A stretch of 64,000 bases of DNA from Nitrosospira sp. 56-18 (lineage in GTDB: Bacteria > Pseudomonadota > Gammaproteobacteria > Burkholderiales > Nitrosomonadaceae): contig MKVR01000017.1 in NCBI GenBank assembly GCA_001899235.1, positions 1-64,000 on the forward strand, written 5' to 3'. This document shows positions 18,144-27,473 of the stretch, one piece after another. Every line of letters begins with the position of its first letter. The stretch's first letter is position 1. The position numbers and the translations under genes are program-made. The notes below the pieces were generated by a model, which was not told the DNA's origin, did not search any database, and saw only the letters and a program-made list of their open reading frames with translations.

Positions 18144-18389
18144 CATGGCGCCAATCTGTTCTTCCAATTGATCAGCAGGCGTTATGAAAAAGGACCGATG
18201 ATCCTGACCAGCAATCAAAGCTTCGGCTCCTGGGCGGAAGTGTTCGGCGACCGCGTGATTGCGACCGCCGTGCTGGATCGGGTCCTGCATCATGCCATAA
18301 CAATGAATATACGAGGTAATTCCTACCGGCTTAAAGACAAACTCAAGGCAGGCCTGATCCGGCCCACCGAAAACCCATCCGTCGAGTGA
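18144..18389 (+). pseudogene. istB 3' fragment of an IS21-family element
   Basis: The frame encodes the C-terminal part of the IS21 helper ATPase: NLFFQLISRRYEKGPMIL, then TSNQSFGSWAEVFGD and ATAVLDRVLHHA, ending at 18389. The Walker A half and istA are absent on its 5' side, where the IS481 fragment begins. The 3' flank, with a repeated GGGGAAATTT, looks like an IS21 terminal region running to about 18436. Confidence 0.88.
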
Positions 18390-18435
18390 CGGCAACCCTG
18401 GGTGGGGAAATTTAGATGACCACAACTGGGGAAAT

Positions 18436-18699
18436 TTGAGTGACAACAAGCCAGATGACCGGAAGAGCCTGGAAACGGTTGATTGGCGGAGTTATTGGTC
18501 AATCATCTACACCATGATATATATCGCGAAAGAACGTGGGTTGGAGAATCCAGGCGGTGGCTACGCGCTTGCATGCCATCGGATACTCGCGGCAGCAATC
18601 TCCCAGGCAGAGAGACTGAAGGTGCCGCTTGCTGACATCGAACTTGAAGGATTCGATATCAACCGCTTCCTGCGTGCCCCAGACCGGGAAACCGCCTAA
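18436..18699 (+). CDS. Hypothetical protein adjoining the IS21 end
   Basis: An 87-codon ORF with a TTG start inside the presumed IS21 terminal sequence, followed 12 bp after its stop by a good terminator. The product (SYWSIIYTMIYIAKERGLENP, then GYALACHRILAAAISQAE) is mostly helical and amphipathic. No family is recognised. The start is doubtful because the true 5' end may have been replaced by the insertion sequence. Confidence 0.45.
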   Translation: MSDNKPDDRKSLETVDWRSYWSIIYTMIYIAKERGLENPGGGYALACHRILAAAISQAERLKVPLADIELEGFDINRFLRAPDRETA

Positions 18700-18710
18700 G
18701 TAGAACCCAA

Positions 18711-18735
18711 AAGCCCGCCCAGTGCGGGCTTTTTT
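18711..18735 (+). terminator. Intrinsic terminator
   Basis: AAGCCCGC, a five-base loop, then GCGGGCTT and a T-run. It closes the hypothetical gene at 18436-18699. Confidence 0.8.
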
Positions 18736-18847
18736 GCTGCCGATAACCATCCACATTATCTGTGGATAACCTTGTGAACGTCCTGTGAACGCTGTCTCTA
18801 TCTCCTTGCTGCTTCAGCTATAGCAGGTATCGGCATATTTATGCGCC

Positions 18848-19138
18848 GTGATTCTCCCTGTTTCCCTGTTTATGTCTTGCGCTTTATGCGCCGAGATGTC
18901 GGGTACGCCGAGCGCTCGATTGCCGGAAGGCCATCCACTTGTCCTGTCGCGCAGCGGCGAAGCCATGTCGGAACGCGCATACCAGCAGCGTATGAAAGAA
19001 ATCGTTGCCGAGGCAGGTACCTATCAGGCGATTCCGAACATATGTGAGATATCAGCGGAATCGGTATATAGAGACGCTGATCCAGATGAATTTCTCGCCG
19101 CGCGAAATCAAGGAAAAACTGGAGCGGCAGTTATGTGA
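18848..19138 (+). CDS. Doubtful hypothetical protein
   Basis: A 96-codon ORF with no clear ribosome-binding site. The start MILPVSLFMSCALC could be a poor lipoprotein signal; the rest (ERAYQQRMKEIVAEAGTYQ) is helical. I recognise nothing. The region lies between IS debris and the broken recombinase gene, so it may be non-functional. Confidence 0.25.
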   Translation: MILPVSLFMSCALCAEMSGTPSARLPEGHPLVLSRSGEAMSERAYQQRMKEIVAEAGTYQAIPNICEISAESVYRDADPDEFLAARNQGKTGAAVM

Positions 19139-19193
19139 AAAAATCAGCATACGTAACATATTACGGATTGCGAGGAAGGGATAAACTAAGGGT

Positions 19194-20729
19194 ATGCTGC
19201 GCAATCCGACCGCCATTATTTATTCCCGTGTATCGACCGCCCGGCAGGCGGATGACGGGCTGCCGATAGAAAGCCAGATCGAGCAGGGCCACAAAAAAGC
19301 AGCCATGCTTGGCGCGTGTCACCAGCGGATGTAAATTGACACGGAGCGGCGATTGAAAACTGATACACCGAATTGAGAAGATGGGCGCATTTTGGAATGC
19401 GGCCATGATCACAGACGAGGGGTATGTGGAGATCGGATTATTGAGGAAGCAGGGCATGAGCTTGCGCAAGATTGCCAAAGAGGTGGGATGCGCGGTGAAT
19501 ACCGTACGCAGCCATCTGGAAACGGATACGTGGCCCCGGTACCGGCGCAACAAATTGCGCGTGACCAAGCTATCTCCATTTGGGGACTACCTGCGGGAAC
19601 GCCAGGCGGCAGCCCATCCGGCCTGGATTCCGGCGACGGTGCTGCAACGCGAGATTGCCGTGCAAGGTTATGCTGGCGGATTGAGCCAGCTGCGCGCCTT
19701 CCTGCGCAGCCTCAGGCCTGTTTTACCGATTGATCCGGTAGTGCGGTTCGAGACGATGCCGGGCGAGCAGATGAGAGGCTGAAGCGCGGCATGAAGTGGA
19801 ATAAAAATGTGGTCGCTGCCACCCTGAAAAATGAGGTTTATACCGGGAAGGTGATCTTTAATAAAATCAACAGTCGCACCGATCGCGCGAGGCCCAGGGA
19901 GGAGTGGATCATCACCCAAAGCCATGACAGAATTATCGAGGAGGATATTTTCATGAGTGTCCAAAGAATCTTTGCGGAGCATTTACCAGCGGAAGGTGGT
20001 GGTTCTCCCCATAGTAATTTCGTTTTTACAGGGCTACTGAAATGCGGAAAGTGCGGCATGATGATGCGCACCGAAAATGGAACGGGCCGCAATAAGCGTT
20101 ACTATTATTACAACTGCTCGACAGCCCAAAAGGGTGCAGGTTGCGAAAGCAGATGTCTTCCCGCCCCCGAACTTGATCAATGGCTGATCGACGTCATCCT
20201 GGACAAGATACTTACCCGGGATAGGCTCGTTGAAACGATTGGTGAATTGCATGAGCTGACCAGTCAGTGGGTGAAAGACCGTGCCCGCCGACGCAAAGAA
20301 CTGGTAGCCCGGTTGCGTGATGCCGAAGAAAGGCTGAAAAAAATATTTGATGTGCTCGAGCTCCATGGGAGACATGCCCCAAATATGGCGGATCTCACGA
20401 TTCGCCTGCGCGAACTCAAGCATCAGCGGAACGACCTCGATCTGCAGCTGGTGGCGTTCGAGGAAGAGCAGATGCCCGAGGTCTCGATCGATGAAGACGA
20501 TGTGCAGGAGATGGCTTCCCTTTTGCGCGATATCGTGACGACCACGGCTGATGAAAAGAAATTGAGGCTATTCTTTTCTTCGTTCATCGACCAGATCGTG
20601 GTGAGCGATACAGAACTCAGAATTGAGTATAAAGCTGACAAGCTCGTGAACCGTGCCGGATTCGATACGGTTCGCACTAAGGCTGGATGGCTCCCCGACC
20701 AGGGCTCGAACCTGGGACCTGCGGATTAA
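19194..20729 (+). pseudogene. Serine recombinase gutted by an IS21 fragment
   Basis: The 5' piece (19194-19315) encodes the resolvase start TAIIYSRVSTARQADDG with its catalytic Ser. The 3' piece from about 19790 encodes the Recombinase domain (LKNEVYTGKVIFNK), a zinc ribbon (LLKCGKCGMMMR and, further on, a later Cys pair) and a long coiled coil. The middle of the catalytic and recombinase domains is replaced by 19316-19785, an IS21 5' end. It was a large serine recombinase that mobilised an integrative element. Its last codons (LPDQGSNLGPAD) are the antisense reading of tRNA-Asn, so the gene ends in its own attachment site. Confidence 0.88.
19316..19785 (+). mobile_element. IS21-family left end with istA 5' fragment
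   Basis: Begins with TGTCACCAGCGGATGTAAA, an IS21-like terminus. The ORF starting at 19381 then encodes an IstA N-terminal helix-turn-helix: GLLRKQGMSLRKIAKEVG, then VNTVRSHLE. It stops after about 130 codons without the DDE core. It replaces the middle of the recombinase gene. Together with the istB fragment at 18144 it could come from one element broken apart, or from two. Confidence 0.82.
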
Positions 20730-20735
20730 CAGTCC
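20688..20735 (-). other. Attachment site: 3' half of tRNA-Asn(GTT)
   Basis: The minus strand reads from the anticodon stem (GGACTGTTAATCC, anticodon GTT) through the T arm (GGTTCGAGCCC) to the acceptor end and CCA. The 5' half of the tRNA is absent, so this is not a working tRNA gene. Such a tRNA 3' half next to an integrase gene marks an integration junction. It also forms the end of the upstream serine recombinase gene, so two elements appear to have used the same site. Confidence 0.85.
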
Positions 20736-20899
20736 CAAAGCTTACTTATTTATCAAATATTACTAATCTTTCCTTCTCTCTACAAACCTTTACAAATAGG
20801 GCTTCTCCGTCCATAGTATCATTTATTTCTCGCTACCAGAATTGATGGAAATTCATGAAAAAGGTAGCAATATAGTAGCAATGATAGACGGAGATCTTT

Positions 20900-22084
20900 G
20901 TGTCGAAATTCAATTTCACCAAGGCGGCGATAGACCAGCTGCCTATTCCTGAGAAAGGCTGGGCCTACTACTATGATCTGAAGGTGCAGGGACTGGGCAT
21001 AGGGATCGGAACAACCGGCAAGAAGACTTTCATCCTCTACCGCAAAATCGATGGTCGCCCTGAGCGCTTGACCTTGGGCCGCTATCCCGACTTAACCATC
21101 GAGCAGGCACGCGGCAAAGCCTCCGAAATCAATTCCGCCATTGCCCAGGGAGCCAATCCCGCACAAGCTAGACGCGGGCGGGAAGCAGAGCTCACCTTCG
21201 GCGAACTGTTCAGTCAGTACATCGAGCGCCATGCAAAGCAGAACAAGCGCACGTGGATGGGGGATGAGCAGCGCTTCAGGCAATACCTGCAGAAACCTCT
21301 CTCTAAGAAAAAGCTGAGCCAGGTAAACCGCCAGGTTGTTGCATCTCTCCATAGCGATATCACCCTGGCTGGCCGCCCCGTGGTTGCCAACCGCGTGTTG
21401 GCGCTGATCTCCAGCGTTTTTGGCTGGGCTGTCTCGGCTGGCCTGTGGGAAGCCAATCCGGTAAGGGGTGTAAGACGCAATAGGGAACAATCCCGTGACA
21501 GATTCCTGCAGAGCGACGAGCTTCCTCGATTTTTTCGGGCATTGGCGAAAGAGACAAACGACACCATACGGGACTATTTCCTGCTATCCCTCTTGACTGG
21601 CGCACGCCGGGCCAATGTCCTTTCGATGCATTGGGCGGACGTGAACCTGGAACGGGCGGAGTGGCGGCTGAAAACCACCAAGAATGATATCCCCCAGACG
21701 GTCACTTTGTCTCCTCAAGCCGTGGAGATACTTCGCAACCGCCTGTCAGCAGATGCTACTGGATTTGTTTTCCCGGGGAGTGGCAAATCAGGGCATTTGG
21801 TGGAACCCAAGAAAGGGTGGGAGCGGGTATTGGCTCGTGCCGGCCTTTCCGACCTGCGCATCCATGATCTGCGGCGCACACTGGGTAGTTGGCAGGCAAA
21901 GCAGGGAGCAAGCCTTGCCATCATCGGCAAGAGCCTCAACCATAAAAACCAGAACACGACTGCGATATACGCGCGGCTTGACCAGGATCCGGTTCGGGCG
22001 AGCGTGAACGCGGCTAACAGCGCTATGCTGATGGCCGGCAGCGCCACTGCGGAAGTGCTGCCGTTTGCCCTGAGAAAAACCTAA
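20900..22084 (+). CDS. Tyrosine integrase with an Arm DNA-binding domain (DUF4102 type)
   Basis: This 394-residue site-specific recombinase belongs to the P4/CP4-like family. An N-terminal arm-binding domain (residues about 1-90, GLGIGIGTTGKKTFILYRKI) precedes a core-binding domain and a catalytic domain. The catalytic residues are Arg near 233 (TGARRANVL), the HDLRRTLG box near 322, His in SLNHKNQ and the nucleophile Tyr near 356 (TTAIYARL). All are present. It starts 165 bp from the tRNA-Asn 3' half, the normal arrangement for an integrase beside its attachment site. It defines the left end of the element that extends to the right. Confidence 0.93.
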   Translation: MSKFNFTKAAIDQLPIPEKGWAYYYDLKVQGLGIGIGTTGKKTFILYRKIDGRPERLTLGRYPDLTIEQARGKASEINSAIAQGANPAQARRGREAELTFGELFSQYIERHAKQNKRTWMGDEQRFRQYLQKPLSKKKLSQVNRQVVASLHSDITLAGRPVVANRVLALISSVFGWAVSAGLWEANPVRGVRRNREQSRDRFLQSDELPRFFRALAKETNDTIRDYFLLSLLTGARRANVLSMHWADVNLERAEWRLKTTKNDIPQTVTLSPQAVEILRNRLSADATGFVFPGSGKSGHLVEPKKGWERVLARAGLSDLRIHDLRRTLGSWQAKQGASLAIIGKSLNHKNQNTTAIYARLDQDPVRASVNAANSAMLMAGSATAEVLPFALRKT

Positions 22085-22154
22085 TACCGATCCTTCAATC
22101 ATCCCGGGGCCAGGAACAAACGGCACCGGGTATATTCCATACTCGAGACAAGCC

Positions 22155-22814
22155 ATGGCCTTCAAGTTATTCAAATGGGACCCTGCCTGGTTTGAACAAG
22201 CGGATGCATTGAAGCACATAGCACCGGATTGGGAGACCGAGCTTCAAAAAGCCATAGTTTCGAAGCCCGCCTTCGTGGGACTCACCATGGGCTGTAACGA
22301 GGATATGGTAACAAAGGTCCGAACCGCAATCGGATTAACTGAAGCGGGTCATTCAATTGTCAGGACTGCATTTAACAAACGATGGACAATAATCCATAAT
22401 AATTTCCCGGATGGCCCCTCTCCCGATGGTGGTGGGCGGCGATCTCATCACTACATCTACCTGAAGGTGGCGACTCAATTAGCCTATGATCTCGGGTGGA
22501 AATTACCGAAGCCCATGATGAGGCTTATTTCCCCGCAGATAAAACAGGGCATGACGCGATCCAAAAAAGATCCAAGATCCCATCCCCAATGGCGCAGGGC
22601 GTTTGAGTACGAGTCGGAATATCTCAATGCATTCTATGAATTGATAGAACGATATTTTTTTGATGAGGAAGGAAATCCGATATATGACCAGAAAAAGTGG
22701 ATACGTAAGAAAAATATTCTCTCAGATTTTAAGTCAGTGCTGAATGAACGAACGCTGCAAGAGGCAGATACCATAATCACAAGCGGCAAAAGAATGGGTA
22801 ATCGTAAAAAATAA
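22155..22814 (+). CDS. Hypothetical protein of the integrative element
   Basis: A 219-residue soluble protein with many aromatic and basic residues (KLFKWDPAWFEQADALKH near the start, DQKKWIRKKNIL near the end). There is no signal peptide and no recognised domain. It lies between the integrase gene and a strong terminator, as a single-gene unit. A role in element biology is plausible only from its position. Confidence 0.6.
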   Translation: MAFKLFKWDPAWFEQADALKHIAPDWETELQKAIVSKPAFVGLTMGCNEDMVTKVRTAIGLTEAGHSIVRTAFNKRWTIIHNNFPDGPSPDGGGRRSHHYIYLKVATQLAYDLGWKLPKPMMRLISPQIKQGMTRSKKDPRSHPQWRRAFEYESEYLNAFYELIERYFFDEEGNPIYDQKKWIRKKNILSDFKSVLNERTLQEADTIITSGKRMGNRKK

Positions 22815-22841
22815 TCTGCCAACCCCAAGAACAGTTTGAAT

Positions 22842-22875
22842 AAAGGCTTTCCGAGATTTGGAAAGCCTTTTTTTA
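22842..22875 (+). terminator. Strong intrinsic terminator
   Basis: AAAGGCTTTCC, a seven-base loop, GGAAAGCCTTT, then T residues. This 11-bp perfect stem closes the hypothetical gene at 22155-22814. Confidence 0.85.
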
Positions 22876-22975
22876 TGGGTGGCAGACTAAGGTTGGCAGA
22901 CTGACACCCATTGCCAGCCACCCATCTCCTAGGTGTACGCTTCTCGGCATTGATCCACTTTGACGAAGCTGCACC

Positions 22976-23359
22976 ATGAAATCCCTGTCTTTCCTAGCGC
23001 TATTTCCACTACTCCAACCCCTTGGTGATACATCCTTTGCGTACGCACAAAGCGTGGGCACATCCATCCTATCTCATCTGCCAGGTGAGGAGTTCATCAC
23101 GCTTGCTCAAGAAATCGGTGATCACTTCAAGAAAATCCAAAATGCTCACTCACAAATTAAATACGGCGATGCAGTCGACCCCCTATATGACCCACCGGAA
23201 GCGGCGGCATATCTCGGCATTAAAGAGAACACACTGGCCGTATGGCGCTGTCTTGGACGATATGGCATCGAATATGTAAAAGTCGGAAGGTTGGTGAAAT
23301 ATCGCAAATCCGCGCTCGATGCATTCCTTGAGCGACGAACTCGCAGCCAGGTAGGGTGA
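22976..23359 (+). CDS. AlpA/excisionase-like helix-turn-helix protein
   Basis: The C-terminal 60 residues (YDPPEAAAYLGIKENTLAVWR, then VKVGRLVKYRKSALDAFLERR) form a MerR/excisionase-type winged helix-turn-helix (HTH_17), used by AlpA- and Xis-like proteins to direct excision and early gene expression. The N-terminal half has no recognised domain and a hydrophobic start, so the true start could be further in. It opens a run of closely spaced plus-strand genes (HTH, CHC2, Toprim, ATPase), the usual replication/regulation block of such elements. Confidence 0.78.
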   Translation: MKSLSFLALFPLLQPLGDTSFAYAQSVGTSILSHLPGEEFITLAQEIGDHFKKIQNAHSQIKYGDAVDPLYDPPEAAAYLGIKENTLAVWRCLGRYGIEYVKVGRLVKYRKSALDAFLERRTRSQVG

Positions 23360-23362
23360 AAT

Positions 23363-23680
23363 ATGAGTGCTCGCCCATTTCCTAAAAATCAGCATCAACC
23401 CTGGCCCTTTTTCAGAAGAGAACTATTACCTCCGCCTGGGCAGTATTACCGTAATCAGGGCCTGAAACTCAAGGGTGGGGAAATATGGAGAAGGGACCGC
23501 TGCCCCATGCATAAAGACAAAAAACTCAGCCTCGTTGTGCGCTTGGATACGGGTGGTTTCCGATGCACTAGTTGCGGCATCCATGGTTGTGATGTTTTGG
23601 CATTTCACAGAATACGTTACGGATTGGGTTTCGCTGAGGCTGCGAAGCAGCTAGGCGCATGGGGGTGGGACGATGACTGA
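23363..23680 (+). CDS. CHC2 zinc-finger primase-like protein
   Basis: A 105-residue protein with the CHC2 zinc-binding pattern of DnaG-type primases. CPMHKDKKLSLVV is followed by FRCTSCGIHGCDVLAFH, giving Cys, His and two further Cys as ligands. It lacks the Toprim catalytic domain, which lies in the next gene (overlap of 8 bp). It probably recognises single-stranded template for the element's own replication. The start ATG lies 4 bp after the HTH gene. Confidence 0.82.
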   Translation: MSARPFPKNQHQPWPFFRRELLPPPGQYYRNQGLKLKGGEIWRRDRCPMHKDKKLSLVVRLDTGGFRCTSCGIHGCDVLAFHRIRYGLGFAEAAKQLGAWGWDDD

Positions 23681-24692
23681 GGCCAAAAAAGAAGGGGTGA
23701 GCCACCTACAGCATTTATTCTCGCGAAAAGTTACCCGGCCAAAGGGCTACAAGAACATGCCGACCAAGATCATTGAACCGTTCCAATGGAGAAGCGCTAT
23801 TAACGCTGGGACCATCGCGAAGGCACTTGGCGGACATAAGGTAGGGAGTGGCTGGACGGCACGCTGTCCAGCGCACGATGACAGCACACCCAGCCTTTCT
23901 CTTCGAGATGGCCACGACGGCAAGGTGCTGGTTCGCTGCCATGCGGGCTGCGGCCAAGACACAGTAATCTCAATTTTGAGATCGAATGGGTTATGGCCGA
24001 GCAATGGTATTCAACCACTCAGGCGTATCTCTCGTCCAGACTTAACTGATCGGGCAGAACTCGATCACCACGACGGCAAGCGCTCCGAGTCCGCGCTCAA
24101 TCTCTGGCAGTCGGGGAGACCCTCAGCCGGAACCTTGGTCGGAACGTACCTTCGATCGCGTGGTTTGCACCTTCCCCCGCCTCCAACCCTCCGTTTTCAT
24201 CCCTTCTTGAAGCATCCTTCGGGCGATACCTGGCCCGCCATGATCGCGCTGGTCACGCACGCACCTCGCAACTTGCCCGTTGCGGTACATCGAACCTATC
24301 TTGCCCGTGATGGCGTCGGAAAAGCACCAGTTGACCCACAAAAGATGATGCTGGGGCCATGTCGTGGTGGCGCGGTGCGACTTGGCGAACTCCGTGATGT
24401 GCTCATGGTAGGCGAAGGCATCGAGACCTGCCTTGCCGTGATGCAGCAGACAGGACAACCCGCCTGGGCCGCGCTCTCCACCTCCGGGCTACGAGCCCTT
24501 GATCTTCCCCAAGGCGTGCGTGACGTCATCGTCCTCGCGGACAGTGATGATCCGGGCGAAGCAGCAGCCCTCGATTGTGCACGACGCTGGAAACGGGAGG
24601 GACGGCGAGTCCGGATCGCCCGGCCCCCGAAGGGAATGGACTTCAATGACCTAATTCGCTCATTTCCATTACGGACGGTGCGTCATGAATGA
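23673..24692 (+). CDS. Toprim-domain primase of the integrative element
   Basis: This 339-residue protein has its own zinc-finger-like N-terminal part (ARCPAHDDSTPSLSL near residue 66, VRCHAGCG near residue 90). A Toprim domain follows: VGEGIETCLAV near residue 246 supplies the Glu, and VIVLADSDDPGEAA near residue 285 the DxD. These bind the metal for primer synthesis. The arrangement matches phage P4-like and plasmid primases. It overlaps both neighbours by a few bases, indicating translational coupling with the CHC2 protein and the downstream ATPase. Confidence 0.85.
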   Translation: MTEAKKEGVSHLQHLFSRKVTRPKGYKNMPTKIIEPFQWRSAINAGTIAKALGGHKVGSGWTARCPAHDDSTPSLSLRDGHDGKVLVRCHAGCGQDTVISILRSNGLWPSNGIQPLRRISRPDLTDRAELDHHDGKRSESALNLWQSGRPSAGTLVGTYLRSRGLHLPPPPTLRFHPFLKHPSGDTWPAMIALVTHAPRNLPVAVHRTYLARDGVGKAPVDPQKMMLGPCRGGAVRLGELRDVLMVGEGIETCLAVMQQTGQPAWAALSTSGLRALDLPQGVRDVIVLADSDDPGEAAALDCARRWKREGRRVRIARPPKGMDFNDLIRSFPLRTVRHE

Positions 24693-26643
24693 CAACCGGC
24701 AGAGTAGCTTGGACGACCCAGTTCGCGATGCCATAAACGGCGCGCAGGAGTTTACTGATCCCCTTGATGATCTGGTCCAGAAGACGGCCAACGATCCCGG
24801 CGCGCCGTTTGCGCCAGAGATTCTGGCTAAGTTGGCAGAATTGAGGAAAGAACATAGGGCTGAATTCGAGAAACTGCGGGCACAGCTAAAAAAAGCCGGA
24901 TGCAGGATCACAGAACTGGATAAGGCGATCTCTGCCGAAAGCGGTGATACGGGAGGGCAGGGATCAACGCAAGCGGACTTTCTAATTGACCTTGCGCAAT
25001 CGGCACTACTTTTCCATACGGCAGATACTACCGGATATGCTGACCTAACTGTAAATGGTCACCGTGAGACCTGGTCAATTCGGTCTAAGGGATTTCGCCG
25101 ATGGCTGGTACGTAGCTATTTCGAGGCAACTCAGGGGGCACCGAGCTCCGAGGCTTTGAAATCTGCGCTCGATGTCATCGAGGCAAAAGCGCAGTTCGAC
25201 TCACCTGAACGCGTCATCCACATTCGGGTCGGCGAACTGGACGGCAAACTTTATCTTGACCTGACAGATGAGGCGTGGCGCGCGGTGGAGATAGATTCCA
25301 GTGGCTGGCGCGTGGTCAGCGATCCACCCGTCCGATTTCGCCGCACCGCGGGAATGCAACCTTTGCCGGTACCAGAAAAGGGTGGGTCCATCGAAATTCT
25401 GCGATTCTTCCTCAACGTCAAGTCCGATGCTGACTTCGTACTTGTGGTGGCGTGGGCGTTAGCGGTTCTACGCAATCGCGGCCCGTATCCCATACTCGTG
25501 CTGTCCGGCGAGCAGGGATCGGCGAAATCCACCTTTTGCTCTATCTTGCGTTCCCTTCTTGATCCCAATACTGCTCCCCTGCGTGCCCTGCCACGTGAGG
25601 AACGCGATCTGTTCATTGGTGCGAACAATGGTCACGTATTGACGTTCGACAACGTGTCAGGCCTGCAAGGCTGGATTTCGGATGCGCTCTGTCGACTTGC
25701 CACGGGTGGTGGCTTTGCCGTACGTCAGCTCTACTCCGACCAGGATGAAGTGCTTTTCGATGCCGCTCGGCCGGTCATTCTGAACGGTATCGAGGAGATT
25801 GTGACACGGCCCGATCTTGCCGAGCGCGCCGTGTTTCTGACGCTTGAGGCAATTTCAGAAAAGGACCGTCGGCCCGAAGCGCAACTATGGGCCGAATTCG
25901 AAAGCCAGCGTTCCCTTATCCTCGGCGTGTTACTGGATGCAGTAGTAGAAGGTATCAAGCAGCTTCCTGGCACTCATCTTGAAAGGCTCCCGCGCATGGC
26001 TGATTTTGCGCTCTGGGCAACTGCCTGCGAACCGGCTTTGTGGACCCCCGGGACGTTCTGGTCGGCCTATTGCGGAAACCGGGACGAGGCGGTCAATAGT
26101 GTGATAGAGGCGGATTTGGTTGCAGTCGCCATCTGTGCGATGGTGCCCGCGCAAACAGATTGGACGGGGACTGCCACCGATCTTCTGGCTGAACTTGGCA
26201 AAAAGATCGGCGAAGTGGGAACCAAGGCCAGAAGCTGGCCAAAGAGTCCTAACGGGCTTTCCAAGCAGCTGCGGCGCCTAGCGACGTTTTTGCGCAAGAT
26301 TGGCATTGGGATTAGTTATACCCGCAAGAATCATGAGGGAACGCGAACCATCACGATTAGCAACTTTGGTTCGGGGCCAGAAATCGAGGGGCTGCAACCG
26401 TCAGCATCGTCAGCGTCGTCGACAATCAATGAAAACAGGAGTGCTGGCAAAGGATTGGAGTCTAACCAATTGCTGACGGTTGACGACCATGCAGACGATA
26501 GCGATCAATACACCAAATCGATCGTCAGCGGCAACCTATTGAAAAACAATGGTGCAGACGGTGCTGACGATGCTGACGCAGATATGCCCTATCCATCTAA
26601 GCCGAAAAAACCAGATTCTGATGACTGGAGTACGCGTTTATGA
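24685..26643 (+). CDS. Phage/plasmid-type P-loop ATPase (putative replicative helicase)
   Basis: This 652-residue protein has a coiled-coil region near residues 45-75 (ILAKLAELRKEHRAEFEKL). A P-loop ATPase core has Walker A GEQGSAKST near residue 274 and a probable Walker B around GHVLTFDNVSG. The C-terminus is acidic, serine-rich and low in complexity. Primase genes just upstream and the shared operon suggest it unwinds DNA for the element's replication. Similar ATP-binding proteins are common in integrative elements and prophages. No origin was located. Confidence 0.78.
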   Translation: MNDNRQSSLDDPVRDAINGAQEFTDPLDDLVQKTANDPGAPFAPEILAKLAELRKEHRAEFEKLRAQLKKAGCRITELDKAISAESGDTGGQGSTQADFLIDLAQSALLFHTADTTGYADLTVNGHRETWSIRSKGFRRWLVRSYFEATQGAPSSEALKSALDVIEAKAQFDSPERVIHIRVGELDGKLYLDLTDEAWRAVEIDSSGWRVVSDPPVRFRRTAGMQPLPVPEKGGSIEILRFFLNVKSDADFVLVVAWALAVLRNRGPYPILVLSGEQGSAKSTFCSILRSLLDPNTAPLRALPREERDLFIGANNGHVLTFDNVSGLQGWISDALCRLATGGGFAVRQLYSDQDEVLFDAARPVILNGIEEIVTRPDLAERAVFLTLEAISEKDRRPEAQLWAEFESQRSLILGVLLDAVVEGIKQLPGTHLERLPRMADFALWATACEPALWTPGTFWSAYCGNRDEAVNSVIEADLVAVAICAMVPAQTDWTGTATDLLAELGKKIGEVGTKARSWPKSPNGLSKQLRRLATFLRKIGIGISYTRKNHEGTRTITISNFGSGPEIEGLQPSASSASSTINENRSAGKGLESNQLLTVDDHADDSDQYTKSIVSGNLLKNNGADGADDADADMPYPSKPKKPDSDDWSTRL

Positions 26644-27134
26644 CTGCTGCAGATGCAATAAGAATTGCGGAGAACGCCGGAATACAAGTCACACTCGACG
26701 GAGACAGTCTCGTATTGGCAGCCGCCGTGAAACCGCCGGCCGAAGTGATCGAAATCCTGGCACTGAATAAAGCGGCTATCGTAGACCTTCTTCGTGGGGC
26801 CAACGGCGGGTTCGCAATTGAGGACTGGCGGGAGCTCTTCGACGAGCGGGCTGGCATCGCTGAGTTTGAGGGTGGTCTGCCGCGAGAACAGGCTGAAGTC
26901 CAGGCCTTTTGCCATTGCGTGGAGGATTGGCTCGACAGTAATTCGGTTCGATCCAGCGCAGGTTGTTGTGCCTTTTGCGGTCGATCCCAAGGCCAATTGC
27001 GGGAATACAGCTACGGTAACTCCGCACGAGCCTCAAGCGAAGTATTGCTGCATCATGAATGCTCGCGGGCCTGGCATCAGCAACGCGAAGAGAAAGCCAT
27101 GGAGGCGCTGAAGCTGCTGCTTCATACACATTAG
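26640..27134 (+). CDS. TubC-like N-terminal domain protein with zinc-finger-like cysteines
   Basis: This 164-residue protein overlaps the ATPase gene by 4 bp. The first 55 residues (IRIAENAGIQVTLDGDSLVL, then EVIEILALNKAAIVDLL) resemble the TubC docking fold that also occurs in many phage and element proteins. The C-terminal half has CCAFCG and later HHEC, which could form one zinc site. Its role is unknown; its position suggests it works with the replication ATPase. Confidence 0.65.
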   Translation: MTAADAIRIAENAGIQVTLDGDSLVLAAAVKPPAEVIEILALNKAAIVDLLRGANGGFAIEDWRELFDERAGIAEFEGGLPREQAEVQAFCHCVEDWLDSNSVRSSAGCCAFCGRSQGQLREYSYGNSARASSEVLLHHECSRAWHQQREEKAMEALKLLLHTH

Positions 27135-27197
27135 GAGCAAATCGGCTTCGAAAGGAATCGGGGGCTTTTTTAAGGGTTGAATTGAGTTGAAAAAGCG

Positions 27198-27473
27198 ATG
27201 ATCAAACAGCAACCAGAAAGCGCAAAATTTCCTGCTGTAACCATTGATGCGACTAGCGGTGCGTGTACCCCTACCCCCCCTAAAATAAAGCTGAACAGCC
27301 TTGAAGATGTGCGCCGTGAGATGGCGACTGTGTATCGGGAAGCAAGAGGTGGAAGAATGGACGCGAGCGAGGCAGGACGCTTCGCCTATATTCTCAGCGG
27401 TATCGGAAAGCTGATCGAGGCAACGGATATCGAAAGAAGAATTGTGCAAATGGAAAGGAAGCTTCTGAAATGA
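27198..27473 (+). CDS. Small hypothetical protein of the element
   Basis: A 91-residue, mostly helical protein (LEDVRREMATVYREARGG, then ATDIERRIVQMERKLLK). It resembles the small helical proteins that precede packaging or structural genes in prophages, but no name is justified. It overlaps the next gene by 4 bp. Confidence 0.6.
   Translation: MIKQQPESAKFPAVTIDATSGACTPTPPKIKLNSLEDVRREMATVYREARGGRMDASEAGRFAYILSGIGKLIEATDIERRIVQMERKLLK

Noticed and set aside
20688-20735. Functional tRNA-Asn gene
   Set aside because: Only the anticodon arm to 3' end is present; the D arm and 5' acceptor half are missing.
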